In this document: positions 9,815 through 20,085 of the stretch, one piece after another
Layout: each line of letters starts with the position of its first letter
Numbering within the stretch: position 1 is the stretch's first letter
NCBI RefSeq assembly: GCF_028640845.1
Contig: NC_080541.1
Coordinates: forward strand, 159,224,502-159,288,501
Reading direction: 5' to 3'
DNA: 64,000 nt
Source: Ahaetulla prasina
Taxonomy: Eukaryota > Chordata > Lepidosauria > Squamata > Colubridae
Made by a program: the position numbers and the translations under genes
Notes under the pieces: generated by a model
The model's input: the letters and a program-made list of their open reading frames with translations, nothing else
What the model was told of the DNA's origin: nothing
Databases searched by the model: none

Positions 9815-10129
9815 CAGGGGTGTCAAACTCAATTTCATTGAGGGCTGCATCAGAGTTGTATTTGAACTTGGGGGGCCAGGGTGGGTATGGTCAGGGTGAG
9901 CATGGCCAGCTCTATGTCACTTGTGTCAGGGGTCAGCTGTGACAGCCTCCTCCAACCCTCTGCCAGTGAAAACGGAACTCAGGTGGGCAGCCTACAGCCT
10001 TCCCAAGCTCCACTTTCACTGACAGAAGCCCCATGGGCCTCCTTTGTTGTTTCCAGGGCGGTCCCATGGGCCCCATCTAAGCACCCCATGGGTCAGATCT
10101 GGCCCCTGGCCTTGAGTGTGACACTCCTG
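9815..10129 (+). mobile_element. hAT-like element in tandem unit 1
   Basis: Starts CAGGGGTGTCAAACTCAATT and ends with ttgagtgtgacactcctg, inverted termini of the same type as 9581-9710. The interior is different and longer, with the phrase gatctggcccctggcc near the right end. No clear 8-bp duplication, probably because the left flank is a mutable GGAT repeat. The 84-codon frame inside has no known family. Confidence 0.75.
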
Positions 10130-10137
10130 ATATGAGT

Positions 10138-10250
10138 GAGAGTGAGCAGTCCAGTGGCCAAGTGGTAAAGATGCTCGCGTCCCATTTGGAAGGTTGAGAG
10201 TTTAATCCTAGGTAGCAGCAAATGTTTATATAGAGAGAGTGTGTGATCTA
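10138..10250 (+). mobile_element. tRNA-like SINE head in tandem unit 1
   Basis: A-box tggccaagtgg near 10155 and a B-box-like gagtttaatcc near 10198, spaced as in tRNA genes, are followed by an AT/GA-rich tail. The acceptor stem cannot be closed, so this is a SINE and not a functional tRNA gene. Boundaries are approximate. Copy at about 11305-11417. Confidence 0.55.
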
Positions 10251-10488
10251 GAAATATTTTTCTTTTGTTAGAGGGGAACAAAAGTATGTCTTCAAATGCA
10301 TAATAATTTCTGAGTTTATAACTTTCTTTTTAGCTCATCTTACTATCCATCACTAGGCAAAGATGTCCAGCAAGATACAACTGTAAAAGCAATTTGTGAT
10401 CTCCAAGGGAGATTGGGAGGAGGGGGTTCTTAAATGTGATATATGAATGGATGGACAGGTGGATGGAGAGAGATTATAAAGATGATAG

Positions 10489-10876
10489 TGCCAGGCCTGG
10501 AAGCCATCTTTTACATTGAATCTTCAGGCCCGCCACATTTAGTGCTGTGGGAAACTGGGAGGGGAGATTGTATGGAGTAGGGGAGATATCTAGCCATAAT
10601 AATGTTCCTTTCTCTGACACTCAAGGACATCCTGCCCTGCACCTGGAGTGGTGTAACTGGAGGCATCTCCAGTTGGGACAGTGCATTGATTTGACCATGT
10701 GATGGACATGTGGGTGTTGGGGCAGGGATTTGGACTTTTGAGTGCAGAAAACCTGGAAACTCTCAGATTCGTGTTTTCCAGATGTGCCAATATGACATAA
10801 CTAATAAAAAAGAACTTTGAGGAACATCTAGCCTCGGAGTTTTCGTTCATTAGGGATGTTACTTTGAACCCTGACA
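10489..10876 (+). mobile_element. Solo LTR, 388 bp, tandem unit 1
   Basis: Starts TGCCAGGCCTGGAAGCC and ends GAACCCTGACA, the TG...CA termini of an LTR. It has an aataaa signal near 10803 and no internal coding region. Flanks gatag and aatag are 4 of 5 identical, a 5-bp target size. It matches the LTR at 18610-18991 (tggaagccatctttt, cctggaaactctcagattcg, gatgtgccaatatgacat). Superfamily (ERV or Gypsy) cannot be decided without internal sequence. Confidence 0.82.
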
Positions 10877-10883
10877 AATAGAT

Positions 10884-10954
<71 letters not shown>

Positions 10955-10981
10955 GATGGATGGATGGATGGATGGATGGAT
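10877..10981. repeat. (GATA)n/(GGAT)n array between tandem units
   Basis: About 15 gata units followed by six ggat units, immediately before the second hAT-like element. Homology between this array and 9736-9814 is a likely substrate for the unequal exchange that made the duplication. Confidence 0.95.
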
Positions 10982-11296
10982 CAGGGGTGTCAAACTCAAT
11001 TTCATTGAGGGCTGCATCAGAGTTGTATTTGAACTTGGGGGGCCAGGGTGGGTATGGTCAGGGTGAGCATGGCCAGCTCTATGCCACTTGTGTCAGGGGT
11101 CAGCTGTGACAGCCTCCTCCAACCCTCTGCCAGTGAAAACGGAGCTCAGGTGGGCAGCCTACAGCCTTCCCAAGCTCCACTTTCACTGACAGAAGCCCCA
11201 TGGGCCTCCTTTGTTGTTTCCAGGGCGGTCCCATGGGCCCCATCTAAGCACCCCATGGGTCAGATCTGGCCCCTGGCCTTGAGTGTGACACTCCTG
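10982..11296 (+). mobile_element. hAT-like element in tandem unit 2
   Basis: Copy of 9815-10129 with the same termini. It arose by tandem duplication, not by a new insertion, since flanks on the right are also duplicated. Confidence 0.75.
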
Positions 11297-11655
11297 ATAT
11301 GAGTGAGAGTGAGCAGTCCAGTGGCCAAGTGGTAAAGATGCTCGCGTCCCATTTGGAAGGTTGAGAGTTTAATCCTAGGTAGCAACAAATGTTTATATAG
11401 AGAGAGTGTGTGATCTAGAAATATTTTTCTTTTGTTAGAGGGGAACAAAAGTATGTCTTCAAATGCATAATAATTTCTGAGTTTATAACTTTCTTTTTAG
11501 CTCATCTTACTATCCATCACTAGGCAAAGATGTCCAGCAAGATACAACTGTAAAAGCAATTTGTGATCTCCAAGGGAGATTGGGAGGAGGGGGTTCTTAA
11601 ATGTGATATATGAATGGATGGACAAGTGGATGGAGAGAAATTATAAAGATGATAG

Positions 11656-12044
11656 TGCCAGGCCTGGAAGCCATCTTTTACATTGAATCTTCAGGCCCGC
11701 CACATTTAGTTCTGTGGGAAACTGGGAGGGGAGATTGTATGGAGTAGGGGAGATATCTAGCCATAATAATGTTCCTTTCTCTGACACTCAAGGACATCCT
11801 GCCCTGCACCTGGAGTGGTGTAACTGGAGGCATCTCAAGTTGGGACAGTGCATTGATTTGACCATGTGATGGACATTTGGGTGTTGGGGCAGGGATTTGG
11901 ACTTTTGAGTGCAGAAAACCTGGAAACTCTCAGATTCGTGTTTTTCCAGATGTGCCAATATGACATAACTAATAAAAAAGAACTTTGAGGAACATCTAGC
12001 CTCGGAGTTTTCGTTCATTAGGGATGTTACTTTGAACCCTGACA
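11656..12044 (+). mobile_element. Solo LTR, 389 bp, tandem unit 2
   Basis: Copy of 10489-10876 with one inserted base and a few substitutions. It ends CCCTGACA followed by aatag. The two LTRs flank a GATA array and hAT/SINE sequence, not an internal retroviral region, so they are not the two LTRs of one provirus. Confidence 0.82.
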
Positions 12045-12051
12045 AATAGAT

Positions 12052-12122
<71 letters not shown>
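12045..12122. repeat. (GATA)n array closing tandem unit 2
   Basis: Around 17 gata units, ending at atccgcattgg where unique DNA resumes. Confidence 0.95.
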
Positions 12123-13182
12123 CCGCATTGGCAAGTTGGAGTTTTTTTGTATGATTAGATTAGGTGAGGAATTAATTTAATGGTCACCATAAGACTAAGT
12201 AAATTTTTAACAAAACCAAGGTTTTAGAAATTTTAGGATGAAACAGGATGCTTGTGAAGTCCAAACTCAGGAGTGTGCGACCTGGACAGAGAACTTTCTT
12301 AAACACTATTGATGTGCCAGAAGAATAGAAGCAGAACATATATTGGCAAAGTCATGTTTGCTTGGAATGTTGACAGATTTCTGGCATCATTCCACAAATC
12401 AATTCTTAGAGACTTGATATATTGCAAAAATGGAATATATAATTCTCAACATGAAGATTTGCCTAAGACCAAAATATCCTATCTCCTAACTTTACTTACC
12501 TACTGTTGGAACTAATATATAATTGTGTAAATGTAAATTATAATAAATCCCATAGTCCCTATCTTTGATTATTTGCCTAGTTACTATGAATGCTATAAAA
12601 CATTTAGAATTTGTAATTTTAATACATATGAAGTGTCTTCATATTGTGTATTATTCCACACAGTGGAATAATTATTTTAGGTAACATGGTAAAAAATAGG
12701 TAGAAATATAGATACAGTAGTTTGAATGATATACAAAACTGTAAAAATGTATGCCATTGAAATTCATTAAAAGAAATTCCCAATCCATTCAAATTTTATC
12801 ATCAAAATTTCTTATATGGGTTTCTATACAGGAGGATTGAAAAAGTTCAAGCATTTATTTTTGATCAGCAAAGATTTTTGTTAGTTTTAACTTCAGATCT
12901 CTCTCTTCAACTGCTACTTTATGTTCACTATATACAGAATATAATTTTGAGCCATGACCAATATTTCCATATTCATAGTTTTTCTTGATAAAGATCAAGG
13001 CAAATTCAAAATATTGCCACTTGTTAGATTGCATTACCACTGTTATGGTAAAATGAACACACATCACTAATAAGATCTAAGACTATTGGGCATTTGAAGT
13101 TCTATTAAGCCTCAACAAAAACATATCTACAGCGCTCACTTGAAAATATTATTTCGTATCTGATCCTTTTGGACTTTATATT
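12123..13182. other. Unique AT-rich DNA, nothing recognised
   Basis: Frames at 12309-12515 (+) and 12855-13067 (-) are chance length in AT-rich sequence and show no recognisable domain. Confidence 0.45.
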
Positions 13183-13184
13183 AA

Positions 13185-13312
13185 TAACAGAATAACAGAG
13201 TTGGAAGGGACCTTGGAGGTCTTCTAGTCCAACCTCCTGCTCAGGCAGGAAGCCATATACCATTTCAGACAAACGGTTGTCCAATCTCTTCTTTAAATAA
13301 ATCCAATTTTTT
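13185..13312 (-). mobile_element. CR1 LINE 3' end, short
   Basis: Antisense CR1 3' end: cagagttggaagggaccttgg, cttctagtccaacctcctgc, then the last ORF2 codons (caatctcttctttaaa = FKEEIG-type). About 130 bp, 5'-truncated. Confidence 0.85.
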
Positions 13313-14590
13313 TTTTTCAAGCAAACCATTTTGATTTTCAATATTCTCATACTCTCAGATAGGTATCTATTGGAATGCACCTTAAGGACATTGTGATTAA
13401 ATAAGATTCATCTCATCACAGATTAGGTCATCTTTTAAAACAGTTTTTGAGTTGGTATTTTATTGTATCTCCTCAGGTTCAGTTGTCGCATTTTGTTCAA
13501 AACTTGACAGGTTTTCTGATACCTTGCCTTTCATCATGAATATTTATACTTTTCTCACTTTCCTCCCCTAATTCTCTGTTTTTCACATATTTATACATCA
13601 ATTTTGAGAAAAATAATCTGTGTTCTTTCCAAAGAAGCATTACAGTGTTTCAACAACAATTAAAAAAAAATATACCTTGACATAATTTTGATGTTAGGTA
13701 GGGTATATTGCCCACCTAAATTACCAAAGATGGATGTCCATGAAACCAGTGCAAAATAATATAATAATAAACAAAGAAAGAAACTAAATAAATAAATTTT
13801 ATATTGAAATGTTTAGAAATTTTTGTAATAGAAACAATTTGGGCCTCAGTTTTGACTCAGTTTTTAGATGAAAAGGGTAATATTTATTCCATTATCTCCC
13901 AATAATGAACGAAAGCCGTTGGTTGGAGACTTCTTAAACTTGAGTTCTACCTCTAATGCACATACACACACACACACAGCCGATTGTTGTGAAATGGACA
14001 CCAGTTATTAAACAACAGTCAATTTTTCAAAGCTGTTTACTAAAATCCACATGCTTTGTACTCAGATGGTTTTTATCTAGGTCTACAGATTTTTATAAAG
14101 CAATATAAGACAACAAAAATGTATTTTGATGGTATGATGTATCTGGCAAACAGAAAAAGTACAGAGCCCCCAATTAAAAAATGACAAGCTTTTGAAACCC
14201 TTAATCCCACAGATGTAATGTGACAGTCCCAAAGAGTATAACATAAATGATATGTTGCCATCATCTGTTGCTATTTAAGGTTAGTCTAGGTTTGCTTTTG
14301 TTCTTTAAAGATTAGAAAGCAAAGAATGTTAATTAGTTGACTATCATGGAAAGTGTGGAAATTAAAACTAAAATCATTTGGGAACTTAAATATGTATTCT
14401 TGAACTCTGCTGCCTTTCCTATTTTCTTACTCAGTACAATCTACATTTGGTAGTGACCTAAATGAACCTCCAATTATTACCCCACCACCAAAAAATGGTC
14501 TATTGTCTATTAAAGAAAGAACCAGCAAAACAGATTAGTTTTTGATCTAGGTGTGGACAACAGTTACACTCTTATAAATGATCCTTAATT
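13313..14590. other. Unique AT-rich DNA, nothing recognised
   Basis: Contains only short low-complexity stretches, such as (ca)n near 13964-13977. No gene or repeat family recognised. Confidence 0.45.
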
Positions 14591-15067
14591 TAGACTCAAG
14601 TGTTTAATTTCAACTTTCTGAGAACAGAAGCTCGGCATTCTCGGCAGGTATCCGAGATGTTCAGCCTGATTAATTAAGCAGGCTGGATTTCTTGCAGTTT
14701 GAGCCCACTTAAAAGGGGAAGTGAGAAATGAATTGTACCAAACGCTTTTGCTCTATTTTTATTAATCGAATAGATTAGAGGGATCATGCAAACAATCTTC
14801 TAATTTATAAGAGTCAATCTCCTGTCTTGTCAAATGAGAGTTGTTATTATTGAACCTAAACTGCTGAAGTGTGATAGACCCAAGACCACCTTTGGCACAG
14901 CCGAATGACACTTGGAAGGATTGCATCTTAACCACATGCTAACTGGTTCTGAGCAGGCTGATAAGTTATTGATTATCTCAGCCTGTGAAATACACATGAA
15001 GGCAAATCAGCCTAGTTAACTGGAATAGAAGGGCTTCCTTCTTGCTACCTGAATCAAAAGCACAAGT
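14591..15067. promoter_or_regulatory. Candidate conserved non-coding element
   Basis: Repeat-free stretch with dense AT-core binding-site-like motifs (gattaattaagc at 14669, ttattgattatctc near 14967, attaatcgaatagatt near 14760) and balanced composition, unlike the decayed repeats around it. This is pattern recognition only; there is no conservation evidence in a single sequence. Confidence 0.25.
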
Positions 15068-15080
15068 TTATCATTCCGTT

Positions 15081-15434
15081 AGGGATGCGGTGGCTCAGTG
15101 GATAAGGCGCTGAACTTGCTGATCGAAAGGTAGGCAGTTCAGCGGTTCGAATCCCTAGTGCTGCATAATGGGGTGAGCTCCCATTACTTGTCCCAGCTTC
15201 TGCCAACCTAGCAGTTCGAAAGCATGTAAAAAATGCAAGTAGAAAAATAGGGACCACCTTTGGTGGAAAGGTAACAGTGTTCCATGCGCCTTTGTCATTT
15301 TGTCATGCCAGCCACAAGACCATGGAGATATCTTCGGACAGCACTGGCTCTTTGCTTTGAAACTGAGATGAGCCCTGCCCCCTAGAGTTGAGAATGACTA
15401 GCACATATGTGCGAGAGGAACTTTTACCTTTACC
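15081..15434 (+). mobile_element. Sauria-type SINE (tRNA head, Bov-B tail)
   Basis: Perfect A-box tggctcagtgg and B-box ggttcgaatcc in a tRNA-like head. The tail is ccctgccccctagagttgag...gactagcacatatgtgcgag ending in cttttacctttacctt, which belongs to Bov-B LINEs. Target duplication ttatcattccgtt (15068-15080) / ttatcattctgtt (15435-15447), 12 of 13 identical, so a fairly young copy mobilised by Bov-B machinery. Confidence 0.93.
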
Positions 15435-15659
15435 TTATCATTCTGTTTATTATGGCCCAGGTTATGCACAAAGAGCTTTGTCTTCGGATGGATGGATCAT
15501 ATATATTTATATATATATGTAAAGAGCAAACTCTTTACAGGAGGAAGAAAAAGAATCCAATTCCTATTGTATCTATCAGGTTTAATCTAAAGAGTCATTG
15601 GAGTACCAGATTGAAAAAAAAACCTTTCAAAACACTTATTTTTATACTCTCACTAATGT

Positions 15660-15687
15660 GTATGTTGAATCATCTTCTATTATATAT

Positions 15688-15718
<31 letters not shown>

Positions 15719-15890
15719 TTTTGTCACACAGTATATATAAGCATGAGCATGAAATAATTATACAATATATAAGCATATATATGAGTATGAGTATGTAATA
15801 ACTATATTAATTGGATATAACGAAAGGAAACAATAGGACAGGAACGGTAGGCACGTTTGTGCTCTTATGCACGCCCCTTATGTTGCTCAT
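15660..15890 (-). mobile_element. CR1-superfamily LINE, 3' end only
   Basis: Antisense 3' untranslated end starting at a (ttta)n run (15684-15722). It carries the landmarks shared with 16163, 20920 and 54911: tgtcacacagtatatataag, aacaataggacaggaacggt and ttatgcacgcccctta. It stops before any coding sequence, a very short 5'-truncated copy. Confidence 0.8.
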
Positions 15891-16162
15891 CTTTAGCTAG
15901 ACAGGAGTGGAATGGAGGAGGAGACAAAGAATATACCTGATCACTAAGGCCAAGTGAAAATGTATTCATATTACAGCTGCATAATATACCAAGAATGCTT
16001 CATTTTGTATTGTGAGCAGACTTTATACATATCAAAAAAAAATGTTTCTCTTGTCTGACTTCCTCTTCAAATAATTTGTTGGGGGAAAATAGACCCATGA
16101 AACTAGCATTCTTTATATACAAAATTCAGGGATCAAGTACTAAGAAGTGTAATGAACTCTTT

Positions 16163-17510
16163 CATGCATTTATTTTTATTTTTATTTTTTTGTCACAATA
16201 GTATATACAAGCATAAGCATGAAAGTAACTATATAATATATAAGCATATATATATAAGCATAAGCATGCAATAACTATATCAATTTGATATAATGAAAGA
16301 AAACAATAGGACAGGAACGGTAGGCATGTTTGTGCTCTTATGCACGCCCCTTACGGACTTCTTAGGAATGGGGTGAAGTCAATAGTAAACAGCTTTTGGT
16401 TAAAGCTTTGGGGATTTTGAGAAGAGACCACAGAGCCAGGTAGTGTGTTTCAAGCATTAACAACTCTGTTAAAGAAGTCATATTTTCTGCAATCAAGATT
16501 AAGCAGTTAACATTAAGTTTAAATCTATTGTTTGCTCTTGTATTGTTGTGATTGAAGCTAAAGTAGTCTTTAACAGGAAGGACATTGCAATAGATGATTC
16601 TATGAGTTAAACACAGGTCTTGTCGAAGGCGGCGGCATTCTAAGTTTTCTAAACCCAAGATTTCAAGTCTGATGGCATAAGGTATTTTGTTGTATTCAGA
16701 GGAGTGGAGAACTCTTCTTGTAAAATATTTCTGGACACGTTCAATTGTACTGATGTCTGAAATGTGGTATAGGTTCCAGACAGGCGAGCTGTATTCAAGA
16801 ATTGGTCTAGCAAATGTTTTATAAGCTCTGGTAAGTAGTGTAGTGTTTCTGGAGAAGAAGCTACGTAAGATTAGGTTTACAACTCTTAAAGCCTTTTTTG
16901 CAATGTAGTTGCAGTGGGCTTTGGCACTTAGATCATTGGATATGAAAACTCCAAGGTATTTGACAGGGTGGGGGTCATCTGTAAGGTAATGTCCATCGAG
17001 TTTGTATTTAGTGTTTGGATTCTTTTATCCAATGTGTAAGACAGAGCACTTGCTGGTTGTGATTTGGAGTTGCCAAGTTTTTGACCATTCTGACACAAAG
17101 TCAAGGTCTTCTTGAAAGGTAGCTATATTGTTGGTCGTGTTAAATAGTTTGACATCATCAGCGAAAAGAACACAATTACTTTTAATATGGTCACAGAGAT
17201 CATTAATGTTTAATATGAAGAGTGTTGGTCCAAGAACACTGCCTTGGGGAACGCCGCTATTGACAGGAACAGGATTTGATAGGGCACTGCCTATTTTGAC
17301 CACTTGTTGTCTGTCTGACAGGAACGCTGATATCCAATTGTGGAGGGGTCCAGAGATGTTGTAGGATTTTAGTTTTAGGAGAAGTTTGTCATGTACCACT
17401 GAGTGAAAAGCTTTACAGAAGTCTCTGTAAATTGCAACTATTGTTTTGCCTTGATCAAGATTTGTAGTCCATATGTTTTTGCAGTGAAGAAGTTGTAAGT
17501 TACATGATAA
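16163..17510 (-). mobile_element. CR1-superfamily LINE, 3' half
   Basis: Antisense copy from its 3' end (16163) through the C-terminal domain (16362-16658: LECRRLRQDLCLTHRI, VEDYFSFNHNN-type) to the reverse transcriptase core (to ~17510). Frames change between 16658 and 17025, so the copy is dead. The same family is at 20920-22575, 54911-55372 and 63517-64000. The assignment is to the CR1/L3/Rex1 group by motif style; the exact clade is undecided. Confidence 0.85.
17025..17510 (-). pseudogene. Reverse transcriptase fragment of CR1-superfamily LINE
   Basis: The minus-strand frame retains RT motifs in order: an AFxSVVHDKLL block (here AFHSV, where AFD would be expected), SGVPQGSVLGPTLF, the catalytic FADDVKLF (about 17145-17170), and the thumb-side WSKTWQLQI and KCSVLHIG. 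The AFD-to-AFH change removes a catalytic aspartate of motif A, so this copy could not polymerise even without the frameshifts. Upstream codons to 17558 are non-homologous flank. Confidence 0.85.
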
Positions 17511-18473
17511 TTTTAATTTGTCCATGTAGAGAAAAGCAAGACAGTGTTTAGTCCTCAAAGTCTAAATTGAAGTCTTCTCAATTAATTCACTTTGTTGACA
17601 ACCAATATTAGACAAGCAGTGTTTTTCTGCCATGAACAGCAGAGCAAAAAGGGATGTGTTTTGGCACGTTGTTTCATTTGTTTTCTGAGAAGGACCTCAT
17701 GCTGAAGTAGTTGCCATGATCTGGATGAATGGAAAATTGAAACATCTAGAAGAATTCTATTGCTTAATAGCTTCCCTTCCAACCTAGGGGTATTTCTATC
17801 AGGCTAATTTCAATACCCAGAAATTCTTCTTGAAATATTGGGCAATACTTATATGGACTGTTTATAAGCATTGATCTTTTGTTTAGTAGCTCTGCCCATT
17901 TTCATTCAGACTAGTAAATTGCCAAGAATAAAACAGTTTGCACTGAAATGAAAGCATATTCTGAGGATTTATGCAGTTTTCCAAGTCATTTTCTATAACA
18001 AGCTGTTTGGAGTTCATGTTTCCCTAACGTATAAATTGTTGTGCACTGATTTCCTTTAGGTACATACTTTGTGCACACTGTTTTGAATTACAGACTGCAT
18101 CGTAAAGTCTGGAAAAATATGGATTTGTGGAAATGTGAATTGAGTAAACACACATTGAAATGCAAACATCCTCCTTTATCTCTAGATATCATGCAGCTTT
18201 GGGGCCCAGTTTAAAAAAGATAGTACTTTTATGTATTCAGTAAGAAATGCATAAGAACAAAATGGTACCTCATTTTCTCCTATCCAAAAATAAACTCACA
18301 ACATCCAACTGGTATTATGTGTAATATTGGCACAAGACCAGCAGATGCTTACATTTTTTACCAGACAAAATAAATATAGCCTTCCCTTTCAACAGGGGCA
18401 AAGTCATTGTACAATTTGTAATAATTTTAGCTATCATTAAAGGCATCATTAAATTCCAGAGAAAAGCATATGG
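17511..18473. other. Unique DNA, nothing recognised
   Basis: No transposon ends, simple repeats or recognisable frames. A short minus-strand frame at 17582-17782 has no known family. Confidence 0.45.
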
Positions 18474-18479
18474 AGAATA

Positions 18480-18550
18480 CAGGTAGTCCTCGACATACAA
18501 CAGTTCATTTAGTGACTGTTCAAAGTTATGATGGCATATGGAAATTTCTC
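18480..18550 (+). mobile_element. Tigger-like MITE, left end only
   Basis: Starts CAGGTAGTCCTCGACATAC after TA, and is lost after about 70 bp. The phrase agaatacaggtagtc is repeated 94 bp downstream at the next copy, so this could be a partial tandem duplication of that element's left end rather than an independent insertion. Confidence 0.7.
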
Positions 18551-18574
18551 CATGCATCATCACAATAGAGAATA

Positions 18575-19356
18575 CAGGTAGTCTTCAACATACAACAGTT
18601 CAATTTGTGTCTCAGGTTTGGAAGCCATCTTTTGCATTGGATCTTCAGGCCTGCCATATTTACTCTGTGGGAAGTAGGGAAACTGGGAGGGGGGGTTGTA
18701 TGGAGCCGGGGTGATATATAGTCATAATAACATTCCTTTCTCAGAGAGTCAAGGACATCTTGCCCTGCACCTGGAGGGGTGTGGCTGGGAGGTGCTTTGT
18801 TTGGACCATGTGATGAATTTGTGGCTGCTGGGTAGGAACCTGGACTTTCCTTTGGGTGGGGAAAACCTGGAAACTCTCAGATTCGGGTTTTCCCAGATGT
18901 GCCAATATGACATCTCTAATAAAATGGAACTTTGGGGAACTTCAAGTCTTGGAGTCTTCTTTCATTGAGAGTGTTACTTGGTACCATGACATTGTGACTG
19001 TTCAAAGTTACATTGAAAAAAGTGATTTATAACCGTTTTTCACACTTATGGCCATTGCAGCATCCCCATGGTCACATGATCAAAATTCAGATGCTTGGCA
19101 ACTGGTTCATATTTATGAAAGTTGCAGTTTCCTGGGGTCACATGATCCCCTTTTGTGACCTTCTGACAAGCAAAGTCAGTGAGGAAGCCTGTTTCACTTC
19201 AGGACCATGTGGTTGCTATCTTAACAGTCACAGTGATTCACTTAACAACTGTGGCAAGAAAGGTTGTAAAATGGGGCAAGGTTCACTTAACAAATGTCTT
19301 ACTTAGCAGCAGAAAGTTTGGGCTCCCAATTGTGGTTGTAAGTCGAGGACTCCCTG
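18575..19356 (+). mobile_element. Tigger-like MITE interrupted by a solo LTR
   Basis: Left end CAGGTAGTCTTCAACATAC after TA; right end gtcgaggactccctg. Internal landmarks are cagcatccccatggtcacatg and ccttctgacaagcaaagtca. The element is split at ttgtg by the LTR at 18610-18991; without it, the MITE is about 395 bp, its usual size here. Confidence 0.88.
18610..18991 (+). mobile_element. Solo LTR, 382 bp, nested in a Tigger-like MITE
   Basis: Related to the LTRs at 10489 and 11656: ggaagccatcttttgcattg, gaaaacctggaaactctcag, an aataaa signal near 18919, end accatgaca. It starts TCTCAGG where TGTCAGG is expected. A perfect 5-bp target duplication ttgtg (18605-18609, 18992-18996) restores the MITE sequence, fixing the boundaries. 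No internal region: the provirus was lost by LTR-LTR recombination. Confidence 0.88.
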
Positions 19357-19519
19357 TCAAGTAAAAGAAAAGTTGAAGCTGAAAAATTCAATCAAAATCT
19401 CCAATACTTTTCCAGACCCAAATCTATTCCTAAGCTGCCTCTGAGTATCCCAAACACATGCAAACCTCTCTGTGTGTGAGATTGTGATAGGAATTTCAAG
19501 GGGTGATATCCCTCTATTT

Positions 19520-19654
19520 CAGAGGTCTTGAAACTTGGCAGCTTTAAGACTTGTGGACTTCAACTCCTAGAATTCTCTAGCCAGCTATGCTGGCTGGAGA
19601 ATTCTGGGAGTTGAAGTCCACAAGTCTTAAAGCTGCCAAGTTTGGGGACCCCTG
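19520..19654. mobile_element. Hairpin hAT-like MITE, 135 bp, perfect 8-bp target duplication
   Basis: Almost the whole element is one long inverted repeat: cagctttaagacttgtgg on the left, its complement ccacaagtcttaaagctg on the right, joined by gccagctatgctggc. Ends are CAGAGG and CCCCTG. Flanks are ctctattt on both sides (19512-19519, 19655-19662). Confidence 0.92.
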
Positions 19655-19662
19655 CTCTATTT

Positions 19663-20010
19663 AAATCCCTATTCATACAATTACAAATGCTCAAATAACA
19701 AGAGCATAGATCCTCTCCCAAAGTGCAGGCATATTTATGCAAACATAATCATGATTATTTTCAAAATGCTCAGATCAAACATAGGAGTAGGATCCAATGT
19801 TGTCCTCCACATATATAAAGGATTTAAAATTTTGAATATCAGTGCTGCCAAATGCTTCCAGGTCCTTCCACTTATAACCTTCCTATGCCATTCTAAAGTT
19901 CCTTATTACTTTAGGCTTTTGGGATGTGCATGCTAAATGTCTTGGGAGAAGAAGCTAAGAAGGTCACATAGCACAAAAGAGTTTCTGCTCTCAATGGAAT
20001 CACATTAAGA
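19663..20010. other. Unique DNA, nothing recognised
   Basis: About 350 bp with no repeat or frame of note. Confidence 0.4.
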
Positions 20011-20085
20011 GTGTATGCAACAAGACAAATTCCTTGTGTGTCCAATCACACTTGGCCAATAAAAAAATTCTATTCCATTCATATA
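20011..20085 (+). mobile_element. LINE 3' end with AATAG-type tail
   Basis: Sense copy of a LINE terminus, acaaattccttgtgtgtcca then cacttggccaataaaaaaat, ending in attctattcc. The antisense counterpart at 50524 runs to about 50840. The pentamer tail recalls the snake CR1-like elements reported to seed AATAG microsatellites; that link is from memory. Confidence 0.6.

Larger units (their letters stand above)
9815..10981. repeat. 1167-bp tandem duplication, unit 1
   Basis: The hAT-like element, a tRNA-like SINE, a spacer, a solo LTR and a GATA/GGAT array form a unit repeated at 10982-12121. The offset is exactly 1167 bp at the hAT start and LTR start, and 1168 at the LTR end because of one inserted T. 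Substitutions are sparse, so the event is recent. Confidence 0.95.
10982..12121. repeat. 1167-bp tandem duplication, unit 2
   Basis: Second unit, ending in its own GATA array. Differences from unit 1 include gtgtcacttg/gtgccacttg, aaactcaggt/agctcaggt types and one extra T near 11941, consistent with a young duplicate. Confidence 0.95.

Noticed and set aside
9635..9850. Frames of repeated Tyr-Leu-Ser-Ile
   Set aside because: Six-frame translation of GATA/TATC arrays; likewise 38295-38507, and poly-Ile/Val at 45494-45733.
10489..12044. A complete provirus with two LTRs
   Set aside because: The LTR pair is separated by a GATA array, an hAT-like element and a SINE, with no gag/pol. The pair results from the 1167-bp tandem duplication.
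9736..12122. CRISPR-like direct repeats
   Set aside because: Eukaryotic microsatellite; no constant repeat/unique spacer alternation.
9736..12122. GATA arrays as evidence of a sex (W) chromosome origin
   Set aside because: Bkm-type GATA repeats are enriched on snake W chromosomes but short arrays occur genome-wide; a few dozen units are not informative.
15081..15160. Possible tRNA gene (perfect A- and B-boxes)
   Set aside because: No closable acceptor stem, fused to a Bov-B tail and flanked by a target duplication: it is a SINE. The same holds for 38889 and 10138.
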